Shown here: one piece after another, positions 1 to 9,972 of the stretch | Layout: every line of letters starts with the position of its first letter | Position numbering within the stretch: position 1 is the stretch's first letter | DNA from: Chlorokybus atmophyticus | Taxonomy: Eukaryota; Streptophyta; Chlorokybophyceae; Chlorokybales; Chlorokybaceae | Direction of reading: 5' to 3' | NCBI GenBank assembly: GCA_009103225.1 | Contig: RHPI01003256.1 | Coordinates: 8,914 to 72,913 of the forward strand | Length of the DNA stretch: 64,000 nt | The notes under the pieces: model-generated | The model's database searches: none | What the model was told of the DNA's origin: nothing | Seen by the model: the letters and a program-made list of their open reading frames with translations, nothing else | Position numbers and translations under genes: made by a program

Positions 1-2
1 TG

Positions 3-2956
3 GCGGGCTTCGGTGGTGAAGTACTGGTGGCTGAGGGAGTTGGCAACGTACGAGTCCAGTGCAACGTTGGTAACACACTACGCAAAGTGTTGTTACGCAA
101 CGTCCTGCATGTTCCTAAGGCTATTGCGAGTCTATTCTCTGTGAGGGTTGCGGAGCGCTTAGGCGCGGAGATCCTATTGTGGAAGGGTGGCTGCTCAGTC
201 ATCCTCGATGGGGTCGTGCACATGGTTGGAATCGCTGATCCGGGAGGGCTCTACCACGTGTAGCAGCACTCTAAGGAAATTGACATTCAAGCCATGGTGG
301 TGAAGGACAAGGAGTCGCCAACATTGTGGCATCGAAGGTTCGGGCATCTCAGCTACGTCAACCTCACTCGCCTTGTCGCTGAGAAGATGGTCAAGGGCAT
401 CCATCTCAGCACAGAAGAACTCAAGAATGCATCAGGTGCACTTTGTGAACCATGCCTGGTTGCAAAGCAGCATGCTATGCCATTCCCATCATCCTCTTTT
501 AGCAGTCAGCATCCTTGCGAGCTTGTGCACATGGATGTCTGTGGCCCTAAGCGCATTGTGGCGAAGGGAGGGGCCAGGTACTTTGCTACATTCCTCGACG
601 ACTACAGCAAGCTGTCCATCATCTTTCCATTGACGCTCAAGTCAGAAGTTGCTGGAGCTGTGCGCACAGTTGTGGCCTTGTTGGAGACGCAGTCTGGCAA
701 CAAGATGAAGGCAATGAGGAGTGATCGAGGAGGGGAGTACATCAACAAGGAGTTGAAGGAGTTCTTCGCCAGCAAGGGCATACGCCACGAGACAACGGCA
801 CCCTACACCCCGCAGCAGAATGGAGCAGTTGAATGCCTCAACAGGACACTCTTGGAGCGTGTTCGAGCCATGCTCAACGACACAAAGATGGAAGACAGTT
901 TGTGGAAGGAGGCGGTACTCACTGCCAACTACATCCGCAACAGGTCTCTGGTGAGCTCAAAGCAAAAGACTCCGTGGGGGCACTTCTATGGAGCAACACC
1001 AGATGTGAGTGGAATGCGTGTGTTTGGATGCACGGCATATGCACTAGTGCCTAAACAGCTCATGCACAAGCTGGAGCCGGTTAGCAAGAAGGGCACCTTC
1101 GTTGGCTATGAACCGGGTTCCAAGGCTTACATGATCTTGCTCGAGGACACTCAGAAGATCATTGTGAGCAGAGAGGTGGTTTTCCACAAGGGATTATCAC
1201 AACCAGAAGCAGGCTTCTTTCCTAAAGATGAAGCACAGCCGGAGCATCCTGAAACAGTGGAGGCTACAGGCAAAGCCATTATCAACAACAAGGGTGAGCA
1301 GGACTCAGCTGTAGCAGGCCAAGAGGAGCCGTACCAACAACAGGAGCACGCAGCTCGGAGATACCCAGTGAGGGAGAGAAATGCACCTGACTTCTTACAC
1401 AAGGCACACGTCGCCAGTGTGCAGAATGAGGAGCCAAGCACCTACGAGGAGGCATTGTTAGCACCGGATGCGGAGCAATGGCAGCGTGCTATGGACGAGG
1501 AGATTACGTCACTCCCATGCCAACAACACTTGGTCACTGGAGCAGTTACCGCAAGGAGTGAAGACCATTTTAATGAGATGGGTCTTCAAGGTGAAGCGTG
1601 ATGGTCAGGGCAACATTGAGCGCTACAAGGCAAGACTGGTGGCAAAGGGCTTCTTGCAGCAGGAAGGTGTGGACTTCAAGGAAGTGTTTGCACCTGCAAG
1701 TAAGCATACCACCTTCCGTGCACTGCTAGCTGTGGTTGCTGCTGAGGACCTCAAGCTGCATCACCTCGACGTGAAGACTGCCTTCCTCTACGGAGAGCTG
1801 GAGGAGGAGATCTTCATCGAGCAACCACTTGGATATGAGGAAGGGGAGAGAGGCACAGCGTGCAAGCTGATCAAAGCACTGTACGGGCTGCGACAGGCAC
1901 CGCGTATGTGGCACATCAAGCTCACCAAGGAGCTGGAGGCACTTGGCTTCACCGCATCCTCTGCAGACCCTGGGCTCTTTATCCATGCAGACAACAAGGT
2001 TTGGCTGCTCGTGTATGTTGATGATATCATCATCACCGCCAGGCAAGTGCACCATCTGCAGGAGACGAAACTTGCTCTACAGCAAGCATTCTCAGTCCGT
2101 GATCTTGGAGAGGCCAAGTGGTTCCTTGGCATGGTGATTGAGCGCGCCAGGGCTGCTCGCATCATCAAGATCGGTCAGAAGCAGATGGTGAGCACTCGTC
2201 ACCAAGTTTGGGCTCATTGAAGCGAAGACCAAGACCACACCGTTGGCACTTGGCACTGCCCTCATCAAGGCGATGGATGAGGATGTACTTGACAAGGCTC
2301 TGTATCCATATGGTGAGCTGGTAGGCAGCATGCTCTATCTGGCAGTGTGCACACGTCCCGATGTTGCACATTCTGTGGGAGTATTTGCTCGCTACATGTC
2401 TGCACCGAGCATGGAGCACTGGAGAGCAGCAAAGGGAGTACTACGCTATGTTGCTGGGAGCGCAACAGTTGGCATCAAGTTTGGGAGCGGGAGCACTGAG
2501 TTGGAGGGCTACTGCGACTCGGACTTTGCTGGTGACCTCAACAGCAGGAGGTCCACTACAGGCTACGTCTTCAAGCTGAACGGAGGCGTGGTGAGCTGGA
2601 ACAGCAGGCTGCAGCCAACAACAGCAGCATCTACATCAGAGGCTGAGTACATGGCAGCAGCAGTGAAGGAGGCACTCTGGCTTCGCAAGCTCATGGCAGA
2701 CTTAGAGCACCCCATGGCGTGCATCGTCATCAATTGTGACAACCAAGGAGCTATCAAGTTGTTGAAGCACCCTATCGCCTCATCAAGGACGAAGCACATT
2801 GATGTCATGCATCACTTTGTGCATGACCGAGTCATAAGGAAGGAGGTGGAGTTCCAGTACTGCAACACTAAGGGCATGCTGGCGGACTTCGTGACAAAGC
2901 CATTGTCACCGCTCAAGTTCAAGACTTGTTGCGCAGGACTTGGCATCTGTGTTTGA
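3..2956 (+). pseudogene. pol: Copia pol remnant: protease end, integrase, RT, RNase H
   Basis: The protein would cut the polyprotein, integrate the cDNA and copy the RNA. Seen in order: protease tail ending GGLYHV at a TAG (262-264); GAG-pre-integrase motif LWHRRFGH near 321; zinc pair CEPC; an integrase core with aspartates in HMDVCGP and RSDRGGEY and a glutamate in NGAVE; reverse transcriptase with LDVKTAFLYGELEEEI and YVDD near 2012; RNase H with CDSDFAGD and TSEAEYMA; stop at 2956. Breaks: the TAG; a one-base frame change near 1520, between integrase and RT, at CTCCCATG; and a private deletion near 2190 (GTGAGCACTC against GTGAGAAGACTC in the other copy). The first two are also present in copy 2. 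Probably non-autonomous. Confidence 0.93.
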
Positions 2957-2998
2957 CTACAGGAGCAAGCGTTGGAGGTCAAGCTGCTCGCGTGGGAG

Positions 2999-3410
2999 TG
3001 TTGAGAGTCATTCCTACATACGATCAGCATCGACCCTCCACACAGGAGTAGAAGGTCGTAAGGATGAGCACTAGGTCCGGACTTAGCAAGATGGAGTCTT
3101 CGCACCAGACTCCGGACTCCAGACTGGAGTCTTACTAACTGCTTTGTATCTCCGCGTATACCTACTCATAATAGGCGTGTGACAGCTTGTTGGAAAGCTC
3201 TGATTTTAAAAAAGACAACGCAGCTTAGAGCGCGTAAAAAGGCTAAGTATAGCTTACGCAGTGCTTGCAAACGTAGACGTGTGTGGAAGAACTAGCGGAC
3301 AACTTGTAATAGATGAATGTGATGTGACTTGTGTATGCTCTGGTGGCGGTAGCTCTGTCTCTGTGTGTCTATGCTTGCCTCAACTACATGTGCATGCTAG
3401 TCCTTCAACA
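2999..3410 (+). repeat. 3' LTR of copia copy 1 (412 bp)
   Basis: It starts TGTTGAGAGT right after the purine-rich GTGGGAG and ends CCTTCAACA. It aligns along its whole length with the reverse complement of both 424-bp LTRs of copy 2, with small substitutions and a few missing bases. Confidence 0.93.
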
Positions 3411-3616
3411 ACTTCTGTCCATCACCGGACTTGCCAGATGCACTGCCAGCAAGTCGCAATTAGGGAACCATTTGTGACAACAGCAAGCATCAACAATACA
3501 CGATCGCTTGCAGCATCGTACGTTCACATGCTCTGCCAGGCTATGGCCAGAGGTAAAGACAACTGCTGCCAGTCCATGGCCAGCAGCAACATAAGGACCA
3601 GTAAGCGTGCACGTAC

Positions 3617-5163
3617 CGCACGTGCTCAAGTCATCAATGGTCTTCTGTAGACCACAACACTGCATGCGCGCAAACACATGCGCCGCGCGCAACAACTAGC
3701 AACAGCAACAACAAGCAAGGAGCTAAACTCACCTGTTGTGTGACGCCGCGTCTCCCGCCCTGTATGAGATCTCCTGGTACACCTCCTGCAGCGGAACAAG
3801 CAAAGCAAACTCGTCCTCTGTGGGTGTGACGGTAGCTTGGCCCAACAGACCTGTAGCCTGCACCTGGTAGTGCTCAGCCCACTTGGGGCCATGATCATGA
3901 TAGATGGCGGTCTCGTACTCTATCAGAGTCAAGACAGACATTAAAAAAGCCTCAGAAAACAACCCAAAAGCGACGATCTCGAGCAGCTTGTGCTCGCGTG
4001 CTAGGAGCCTGGAGTCGCGATCGAGCTTGTTCCACAATGCCCACTGCACCGTGGCTGTGGTGAGCTTGCGCAAGGTGCCATCGGCTGCACGAAGCTCACA
4101 GTTAGTACACTGACAGCAACGCATTTAAAGAATGCCAACACGTGCAAGATGTGCACCTAACTTGAACATCGAATGACATGGTCAACCTGGATGACGCTCA
4201 CACCAGCGCATACAGCAACACAGTGGTTGTTCAACCACGTCAAGCAAGCACAGACACACAACATGCAGAATGCGCACAACTTGTGCTTGAAGCACTGTAG
4301 CAATATGTGCGAACGCGCGCACACGACTGTTGACAGCATGCAAAGCTTACAGCTGCAATCATGCCAACTGCATTATGCTTGAAGCACTGTAGCAGTATGT
4401 ACGAACGCGCGCACATGTTTGTTGACAGCATGCAAAGCTTACAGCTGCAATCATGCCAACTGCATTCACAAGCCTGCATCAGGTGAGAATGATGACAAGC
4501 AATGGACAAGCTAAAGAAAGCTCAAACCAGAAACAAGGGCGCCATGAGCCTCTCTGGGGGCGAGGAAAGAAGGCAGAGGATGCACTTCCACCTCAGGGGG
4601 CCTTCTTGCGCTTTATAAAGCGCGGCGGTGTGTTGCCACCAGCGAGGGCAGGTTGTGCACGAGATGATGGAGAAGCTTGCGGAAGCAGGAGAGTACCAGC
4701 AGGTGTGGACTGGGAGAGCGCAACGCCCGATGCAGTCACATGCACATATGCTATCGAGTGCGACATCACACAACTCGTCCCCAAAAGCCACCACAAAGAT
4801 AGGAGGATGCTCTTGCACAACCTCTATCACTACCCCACGCACCCACGCTCTCTGCTCCTGCACCCAGCACTCTACCACCTAGTCTACGAGCCACTCACAG
4901 CCTCTCTCACTGGCATATCTACGTAGCAAGTGCCTGGCACTGTCTTTGCCCACAGGAATGGCAGGTGTTGCTTGTTTCAGTTGTGTTGTCTGCGCCGTAG
5001 CAGCAAGTGTGGTGGCAGCAGCATCAGCTTGCTTGGCTCCGGCTGCTGTGGTGCCTGGTGGAGCTGCTGTTGCTGCTTGCATGGTATGTGTCGTTGTCGT
5101 TGCCGCCTCCACCGGTGTTGATGGCGTAAGGGATGCTTGACCACCGTCCCCCTCACCAGCCAT
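3617..5163 (-). CDS. Unidentified spliced gene, perhaps with a Tudor-like segment
   Basis: I do not recognise the whole protein. The start is an ATG at 5163 (context ACCATGG) followed by an Ala/Thr-rich stretch, MAGEGDGGQASLTPSTPVEA onwards. After a likely intron ending ACTAG comes a segment near 4740-4880 with VECWVQEQRAWVRGVV and VVAFGDELCDVALDSI, which has the spacing of a Tudor or Agenet barrel (inference). A long exon at about 3731-4113 runs from an acceptor TTGCTGTCAG to a clear donor CACAACAG/GTGAGT and includes YHDHGPKWAEHYQVQATG. A short exon may follow at 3617-3644. Further 3' exons are absent or displaced: copia copy 1 begins at 3410, so the element may sit in an intron or have cut the gene. 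The exon chain is not phase-proven. Confidence 0.4.
4285..4466. repeat. Two-copy tandem repeat, period 92 bp
   Basis: The unit beginning GCTTGAAGCACTGTAGCA occurs at 4285 and again at 4377, with few differences. It lies between exons of the minus-strand gene. Confidence 0.85.
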
Positions 5164-5301
5164 GGTCTAGTAAAGTACCTAATGGTGACAAGCTAAAAAG
5201 CGCCGCCGCCGTCGCCGCTAGCGAAGACAACAAAGACAAGAAGAACAACTGCGAAAGCTGCTCAGCGTCGTAAGTAGCGGTATGCTATGGCTGCTTACGG
5301 G

Positions 5302-5336
5302 CGCTGCGAACGTCAGCACCGCTGACGTTCGCAGCG
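5302..5336. repeat. Perfect 16-bp inverted repeat, 3-nt loop
   Basis: The arm CGCTGCGAACGTCAGC (5302-5317), loop ACC, then its exact reverse complement (5321-5336). It lies about 140 bp upstream of the ATG at 5163 on the minus strand, so it could be a promoter palindrome or an RNA hairpin. The CGTCA/TGACG core resembles bZIP-type sites (inference). Confidence 0.85.
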
Positions 5337-5454
5337 GTCAGTTTAGTTAATGTAAATGTCCTCTGCCATGCGGCAGTGGACGCGCGAGCGGTCAGCTAAT
5401 CAACCGGCCGCTCGAGTATCTGACAGAAAAATGAACCATTGTTGGCTTTCGCGG

Positions 5455-6329
5455 TCATACGCCAGGTTTCGACCCTGGTTCGCGGCTTCCACCGCCCGCT
5501 ATTGCCCCCTGATGTGGACGTCCGCGCCATACATGGTTATATAAAGTTTTCCGCGTGTGCTTGCAGTGGAAACAAGTCTTCTTCTTCTTCTGTCCCTTGC
5601 TACCACCATTATTGCCACCATTGTTGCTGTTGCTGGAGTTGCCTTTAATGCTGCTTGCATCTCCACTGGTCCTCCACCTTGCTGAATAGGCACTTGCATC
5701 TCCATCAGCATCGTTGTTTCTGATTGCAGACTCTGTCTTCATCAGCACAGGCAGAATCTCACTCAGTTTCAACCTTGATGATGCACTCATTCTTTTCCAG
5801 CATGCATGTGGTCATCATATGATGACCACAACTTCATACTCTCTAGGCAGCCCGGACAGCACATTCAGACACAAATCATCCTCTAAGACGGTCTCTCCTA
5901 TAGAGGTCAATTCATTCCTGAGCTGTTGTGCACGTCATATACACGTTGTAATTGTCTCTGAACTCAGCTTCCTCATGCTGTTGAATGCTTGCTTGAATTC
6001 AATGTTACTACCAACAGAGCGTGTAGCAAACAGATTTTCCAAAGCTTCCCATGCTGCCTTGGCATCAGAACATGACTGCAGCATTGGCCTACGGAACGGC
6101 TCAACATGCATGCACATCAAAGCCAAAGCACGCATACTCTTCTTCTGCCAGGCAGACTCATTCCCAACTGGTAACGCTGTGCTGATACCTCTAGCTTTGG
6201 GTCAACGTAGTCCCGGAACTCCTGCTATATAAGCTTCATCTTCATCTGGAAGCTCCAGCTGGCATAGTTGACATCTCCCAAGGGCTTGATGGTATACTTC
6301 TCCTTCTTTGCATCCGTTGTTGTTGCCAT
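5455..6329 (-). pseudogene. gag: Copia family B gag, decayed copy
   Basis: Gag would package the element RNA. On the minus strand the start ATG is at 6329 and the opening motif IKPLGDVNYASWSFQMKMKL is typical of copia gag (a W in the first 25 residues). An in-frame TAG follows where the sister copy at 7325 has Tyr. Later frames give AWEALENLFATRS and MRKLSSETI, then LPREYE, then a KKKKTCFHCKH start of a zinc knuckle that is cut off near 5560. Frames change several times. The 5' side is a primer site (6504-6516) joined to an LTR (6517-6850). No 3' LTR or pol was found, so the element is truncated. Confidence 0.8.
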
Positions 6330-6503
6330 TAGATCCACCAAGCTGCTCAACCTTCAGCAAACTTCCAAGCCGAAAGTTCCAGCAGACGTCTCCGCTCGTT
6401 CGCAGGCTATCAGAACAGCTACTCCAACTCCAGCAACGTACCCACAACTTCTAACACAGAGGACAAACCACTCTTAAAGCTACACACAGCTCTAGCATGG
6501 GTA

Positions 6504-6516
6504 TGGGCCCATAACC
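6504..6516 (-). other. Primer binding site, half-tRNA-iMet type
   Basis: TGGGCCCATAACC on the plus strand directly abuts the LTR edge at 6517. It equals the anticodon-arm segment of plant-type initiator tRNA-Met, not its 3' CCA end. The same 13 bases sit at the same place in copia copy 2 (13996-14008). Confidence 0.8.
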
Positions 6517-6850
6517 TGTTGACTGGAGCTATTGCATGCAATCATGCACAGCATACAACATACACACGCAATGGTTGAGCTTGTACTGTGTAGCACCGCT
6601 AGAGAACTGACTCGAGAGTAGACTGTACTGAAAGGACGCGGGCTGCGTTGGCTCTGGGCCCCAACTCGGGTCTTACCAGAAAGACCAGCCCGGACTGTAC
6701 CAGTCCTAACTCCCTGCAGCCCATACACAACTGCAGTATAGAGTAGCTTAACTAATGACATTAGATAAGCTACTCAGAGTCCTAATAGACAAGCTGATTG
6801 CATACGAGTCATGAGTCATAAACCATACATAACATGATCTATTCTCAACA
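6517..6850 (-). repeat. 5' LTR of copia family B (334 bp)
   Basis: On the minus strand it runs from TGTTGAGAATAG (6850) to CCAGTCAACA (6517), with copia-type TG...CA ends, and it is followed immediately by the primer site. It interrupts the gag reading frame at 6851, so this element inserted into another gag of the same family. The flank TTCCA (6851-6855) is the candidate target duplication. Confidence 0.8.
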
Positions 6851-7388
6851 TTCCATACTCTCGTAGCAACCCAGACAACACATTTAAGCACAGGTCATCC
6901 TCTGAGACTGAATCTCCTATAAAGGTCAAATCATTCCTAAGCTTCTGTACACGTCCCAAATACTCTGCGATTGTCTCACTAGCAAGCTTCCTCATGTTGT
7001 TGAATGCTTGCTTGAGCTCAATCTTACGACCAACAGAGCATGTGGAGAACATATTTTCCAAAGCTTCCAATGCATGCTTGACATCAGATTGCAAATGTAG
7101 CAGTGGCCTATGAAAGGGCTCAACATGCATACTCATCAAAGCCAAAGCACGCATACTATTCCGCATCCATGCAGACTCGTTAGCAATTGGCGCACTCCCC
7201 TTTCAATGTAGTCCCAGCTCTTTGTAGATGAGCTTCATCTTCATCTCAAAGCTCCAACTGGCGTAGTTGTCATCTCGCAAAGGTTTGATGCTGAACTTCT
7301 CCTTCTCTGATCCAGTGGTTGCCATCCTGCTGTCTCCTGCTGGCCGATGTCGTGCCATATCTCGTCGGTGCTCGAGGATGTCGTCCAC
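6851..7388 (-). pseudogene. gag: Second copia family B gag, interrupted by an LTR
   Basis: The ATG at 7325 opens IKPLRDDNYASWSFEMKMKL, matching the gag at 6329. A frame break near 7203 is followed by LEALENMFSTCSVGRKIELK, FNNMRKLASETIAEYLGRVQ and LNVLSGLLREYG, close paralogues of the other copy. The frame runs into LTR sequence exactly at TGTTGAG (6850). This is the host of a nested insertion. Its own LTR and primer site were not found upstream, where Ty3-like sequence starts near 7504. Confidence 0.8.
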
Positions 7389-7503
7389 AAGCTCGTCATG
7401 GCCTCATAATGCTGCACCTTCTCCATCTTCACATGTTGTAGCTTCCTCCATGCATGTATGCTAGCTCGGGATCCTTCCGAAGCTGCCCCACTAGTGCACA
7501 TAC

Positions 7504-9501
7504 TCATACACCACCATGTGCAGTCAACTGAATCTGTACGGGCTCCAATGTCACTGCAAACACGGCCTCAACCCCTCCTCCAGCTGTCTTGAGATGCCAC
7601 GGACATGGCCCCCAATCCTTCGGCTGCAACCCCATGCGCGCCGCCACTCTCGCGCCAAGTATCACCGGTTGCGCACATGTATCCACGAGCACGCGCTCCG
7701 GTGTGTACCCGTTCAGCTGCACATGACCATGCTTGTTGTCCACCGTCGCAACAACATGAAGCCTCTCAACCGGCCTCAACAATGCCGCCGACAAGTTCAG
7801 CTGCAACGGCTCTTCCATCACCTCCGTGTGCATGCCGTTCGCTACCTCCATAATAGGCACATCCACCTCCAGCTCTTGCTCACCATCCGTCACTGCATTG
7901 AGCTCCTTTTCTTCACATATGACTGCCTCAAACTCCTCCTCACTCTTCACATCTGCCTCGCAATCCAAAGTGGCTTGCGTAGCTGCGTCGGCTGTCGCGG
8001 GCTTCAACATCTGCCTCAACACACACTCCAAACGCTTCAAAGTGCAGCCGACATCCTTCAGCGTTAACATGGGCTGATGGAGAAGCGTTCCCGCCAGCTC
8101 ATGGACTGCACTTGCATCCGCATGCGCCGCCGTTGGCACCTTCATGACGCGCACATGCCGGGCTGACTTGCGCACTCGCCGTCTCCAACAAACATGCCAA
8201 ACCCTTAATGGACTGCATCTTGCCCTCATCCACATCGTTGTTCACATCAATACGCATGCCTTCATGCTGCTCCACACTCACAAACCTCCTCACCAAAGGC
8301 AATGTCAACGCCGTCCCCGCCGACACCTCCGTAGCTGGCGCAGGTGCATATGCATGGCCTCCCGCCGTCGCCGTCACATGTGCCAATGTCGTGCGTAGAC
8401 GCGCACCAGCTGGTGCAAACACTTCCTCATGACCCCCAGCAACTTTACAAACCTCCGAGGCTGCAACGCGGACTCCCTTGCCTCGCATGTAGGGCGATAC
8501 CGACGCTGTAGGTGCTGGTGCAGCGCGCGCAGTCCCCGTAGCTGCCGTAGCCGTCATCTGGCTGCACAACGCCGCGCTATATGCCAAGTACGCGTACGCA
8601 CCTCCATCCTCATCATCCTTCTCCTGTCGGACACCCTTTTGCTTGCCTTCCGGCTGCGTGCGCAGCCCCGCTAGCGCCGCCTTCAACTCCGCCACCTCGG
8701 CAACGAGCGCGGACACCTCGCTTGCACGCGCCAGCTCCGCATGGCTTTGTGAGCTTCCCGCCTGAGCTGAATGTGCTTGCTTGGTCACCATCTTGCCACT
8801 CAGCACCTCCGCGCGCAAGTGTGGATGCTTGCTCCAACACGTATTGTCATCGTGGCCCATCTTCCCACAATACGAACACGCAAGGCCTTGCCTCTTTGGA
8901 CAGTACTTTGCTATGTGTCCGGCCTCTCCACACCTCCAACACACTCCCGTTTGCTGCTCCTCATGCCGTGCACTCATGGGAACACCGTTTGCAACCATCA
9001 CACTCCTCACCGGGGCTGATTTGATGACTGTAGCTTGCCCTCCATCGCGCCGACCAGCATCGGTGCGCTTGGTAGCTCCCGACAGCTGCGTCGCCATGCC
9101 CTCGGCCATTGAACCAATGCTCTTCTCGTATTCTTGCTGCCATTGGGCTTTCTCGGCTGCAATGAAGACGTCTCGAAGCGTGTAGCTCGCACCTTGATGT
9201 GCTCCTCTCAACACGGTTTGCACCGCCTCCCTCAAGCCATCCTCCAACGCACGCAAGTACAACACCGCGGCCATCTTGTTGGACACAACCTCATGCTCCG
9301 TGTCCTCCAACAACTTCACCATCCTCGTGTACATCATGCGTGGGTCTCACCATCCTTGCGCTTGAAGTACATCAGCTCCATCATCTTTGCCGGCGTTGAT
9401 TGCGGATACGTCGACGTTAACACCACCATGAACTCCTTCACGGGCTGCACCTTCGCCCACTCCTTCTCAAACTCAGCTCCATGATCAGCTGTACACACCT
9501 C
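7504..9501 (-). pseudogene. gag: Ty3-like gag (3' part) and protease, frame-broken
   Basis: This continues the gag that begins at 14852; copia copy 2 sits between. Seen on the minus strand: the core region with EFEKEWAKVQPVKEF and MMYTRMVKLLEDTEH, then two CCHC zinc knuckles, CWRCGEAGHIAKYC and CSYCGKMGHDDNTC, an Ala-rich linker, and, in another frame, a retropepsin-like RVLVDTCAQPVILGARVA (DTC where active proteases have DTG or DSG). There are frame changes near 9340 and near 8100-8235. No reverse transcriptase follows; the sequence ends near 7500, where copia gag begins. The two knuckles and the protease class suggest a Ty3/gypsy or similar element; without RT the class is not proven. Confidence 0.75.
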
Positions 9502-9506
9502 TTCTC
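9502..9506. repeat. Target-site duplication TTCTC (left)
   Basis: TTCTC directly precedes the LTR that starts TGTTGAAGG at 9507; the same five bases follow the other LTR at 14433-14437. Five bp is the usual copia duplication size. Confidence 0.9.
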
Positions 9507-9930
9507 TGTTGAAGGACTAGCATGCACATGTAGCTGAGGCAAGCATGGATACACACGGACAGAGCTACCATCACCAGAGCATACACAAGTCACATCACAT
9601 TCATCTATTACAAGTTGTCCGCTGGTTCTTATACCAGCCGATTACACACACGTCTACGTTTGCAAGCACTGCGTAAGCTATACTCAGCCTTTTTACGCGC
9701 TATAAGCTGCGTTGTCTTCCTTACAACTAGAGCTTTCCAACAAGCTCTTACACGCCTAATATGAGTAAGTATACGCGGAGATACGAAGCAGTTAGTAAGG
9801 CTCCAGTCTGGAGTCCGGAGTCTGGTCCGACGATGCCATCTTGCTAAGTCCGGACCTAGTGCTCGTCCTTACGACCTTCTACTCCTGTGTGGAGGGTCGA
9901 TGCTGATTGTATGTAGGAATACTTTCAACA
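9507..9930 (-). repeat. 3' LTR of copia copy 2 (424 bp)
   Basis: On the plus strand it begins TGTTGAAGGACT and ends ACTTTCAACA. It contains the inverted motif around CCAGTCTGGAGTCCGGAG that is shared by all LTRs of this family. The purine-rich tract lies at its inner edge (9931-9938). Confidence 0.95.
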
Positions 9931-9972
9931 CTCCCACGCGAGCAGCTTGACCTCCAACGCTTGCTCCTGTAG

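Larger units (their letters stand above)
1..3410 (+). mobile_element. Ty1/copia LTR retrotransposon, copy 1 (5' end outside window)
   Basis: Seen: a copia-order pol (protease, integrase, reverse transcriptase, RNase H) followed at once by an LTR with TGTTGA...TCAACA ends. The left part (5' LTR, gag, start of protease) lies outside the window. The interior is nearly identical to the reverse complement of the complete element at 9507-14432, so both belong to one family. The five bases after the LTR (ACTTC, 3411-3415) would be one target duplication; its partner is not visible. A purine-rich GTGGGAG just before the LTR fits a polypurine tract. The element is defective because of an in-frame stop and two frame breaks. 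Confidence 0.95.

Noticed and set aside
4609-4622. CGCTTTATAAAGCG palindrome as a bidirectional TATA box
   Set aside because: It lies within or next to exons of the minus-strand gene, with no start codons suitably placed on either side.
5440-5500. tRNA-like T-arm (CCAGG, 7-nt loop, CCTGG) on the minus strand
   Set aside because: No matching acceptor, D-arm or anticodon arm at the right distances; it lies at the end of a gag relic.
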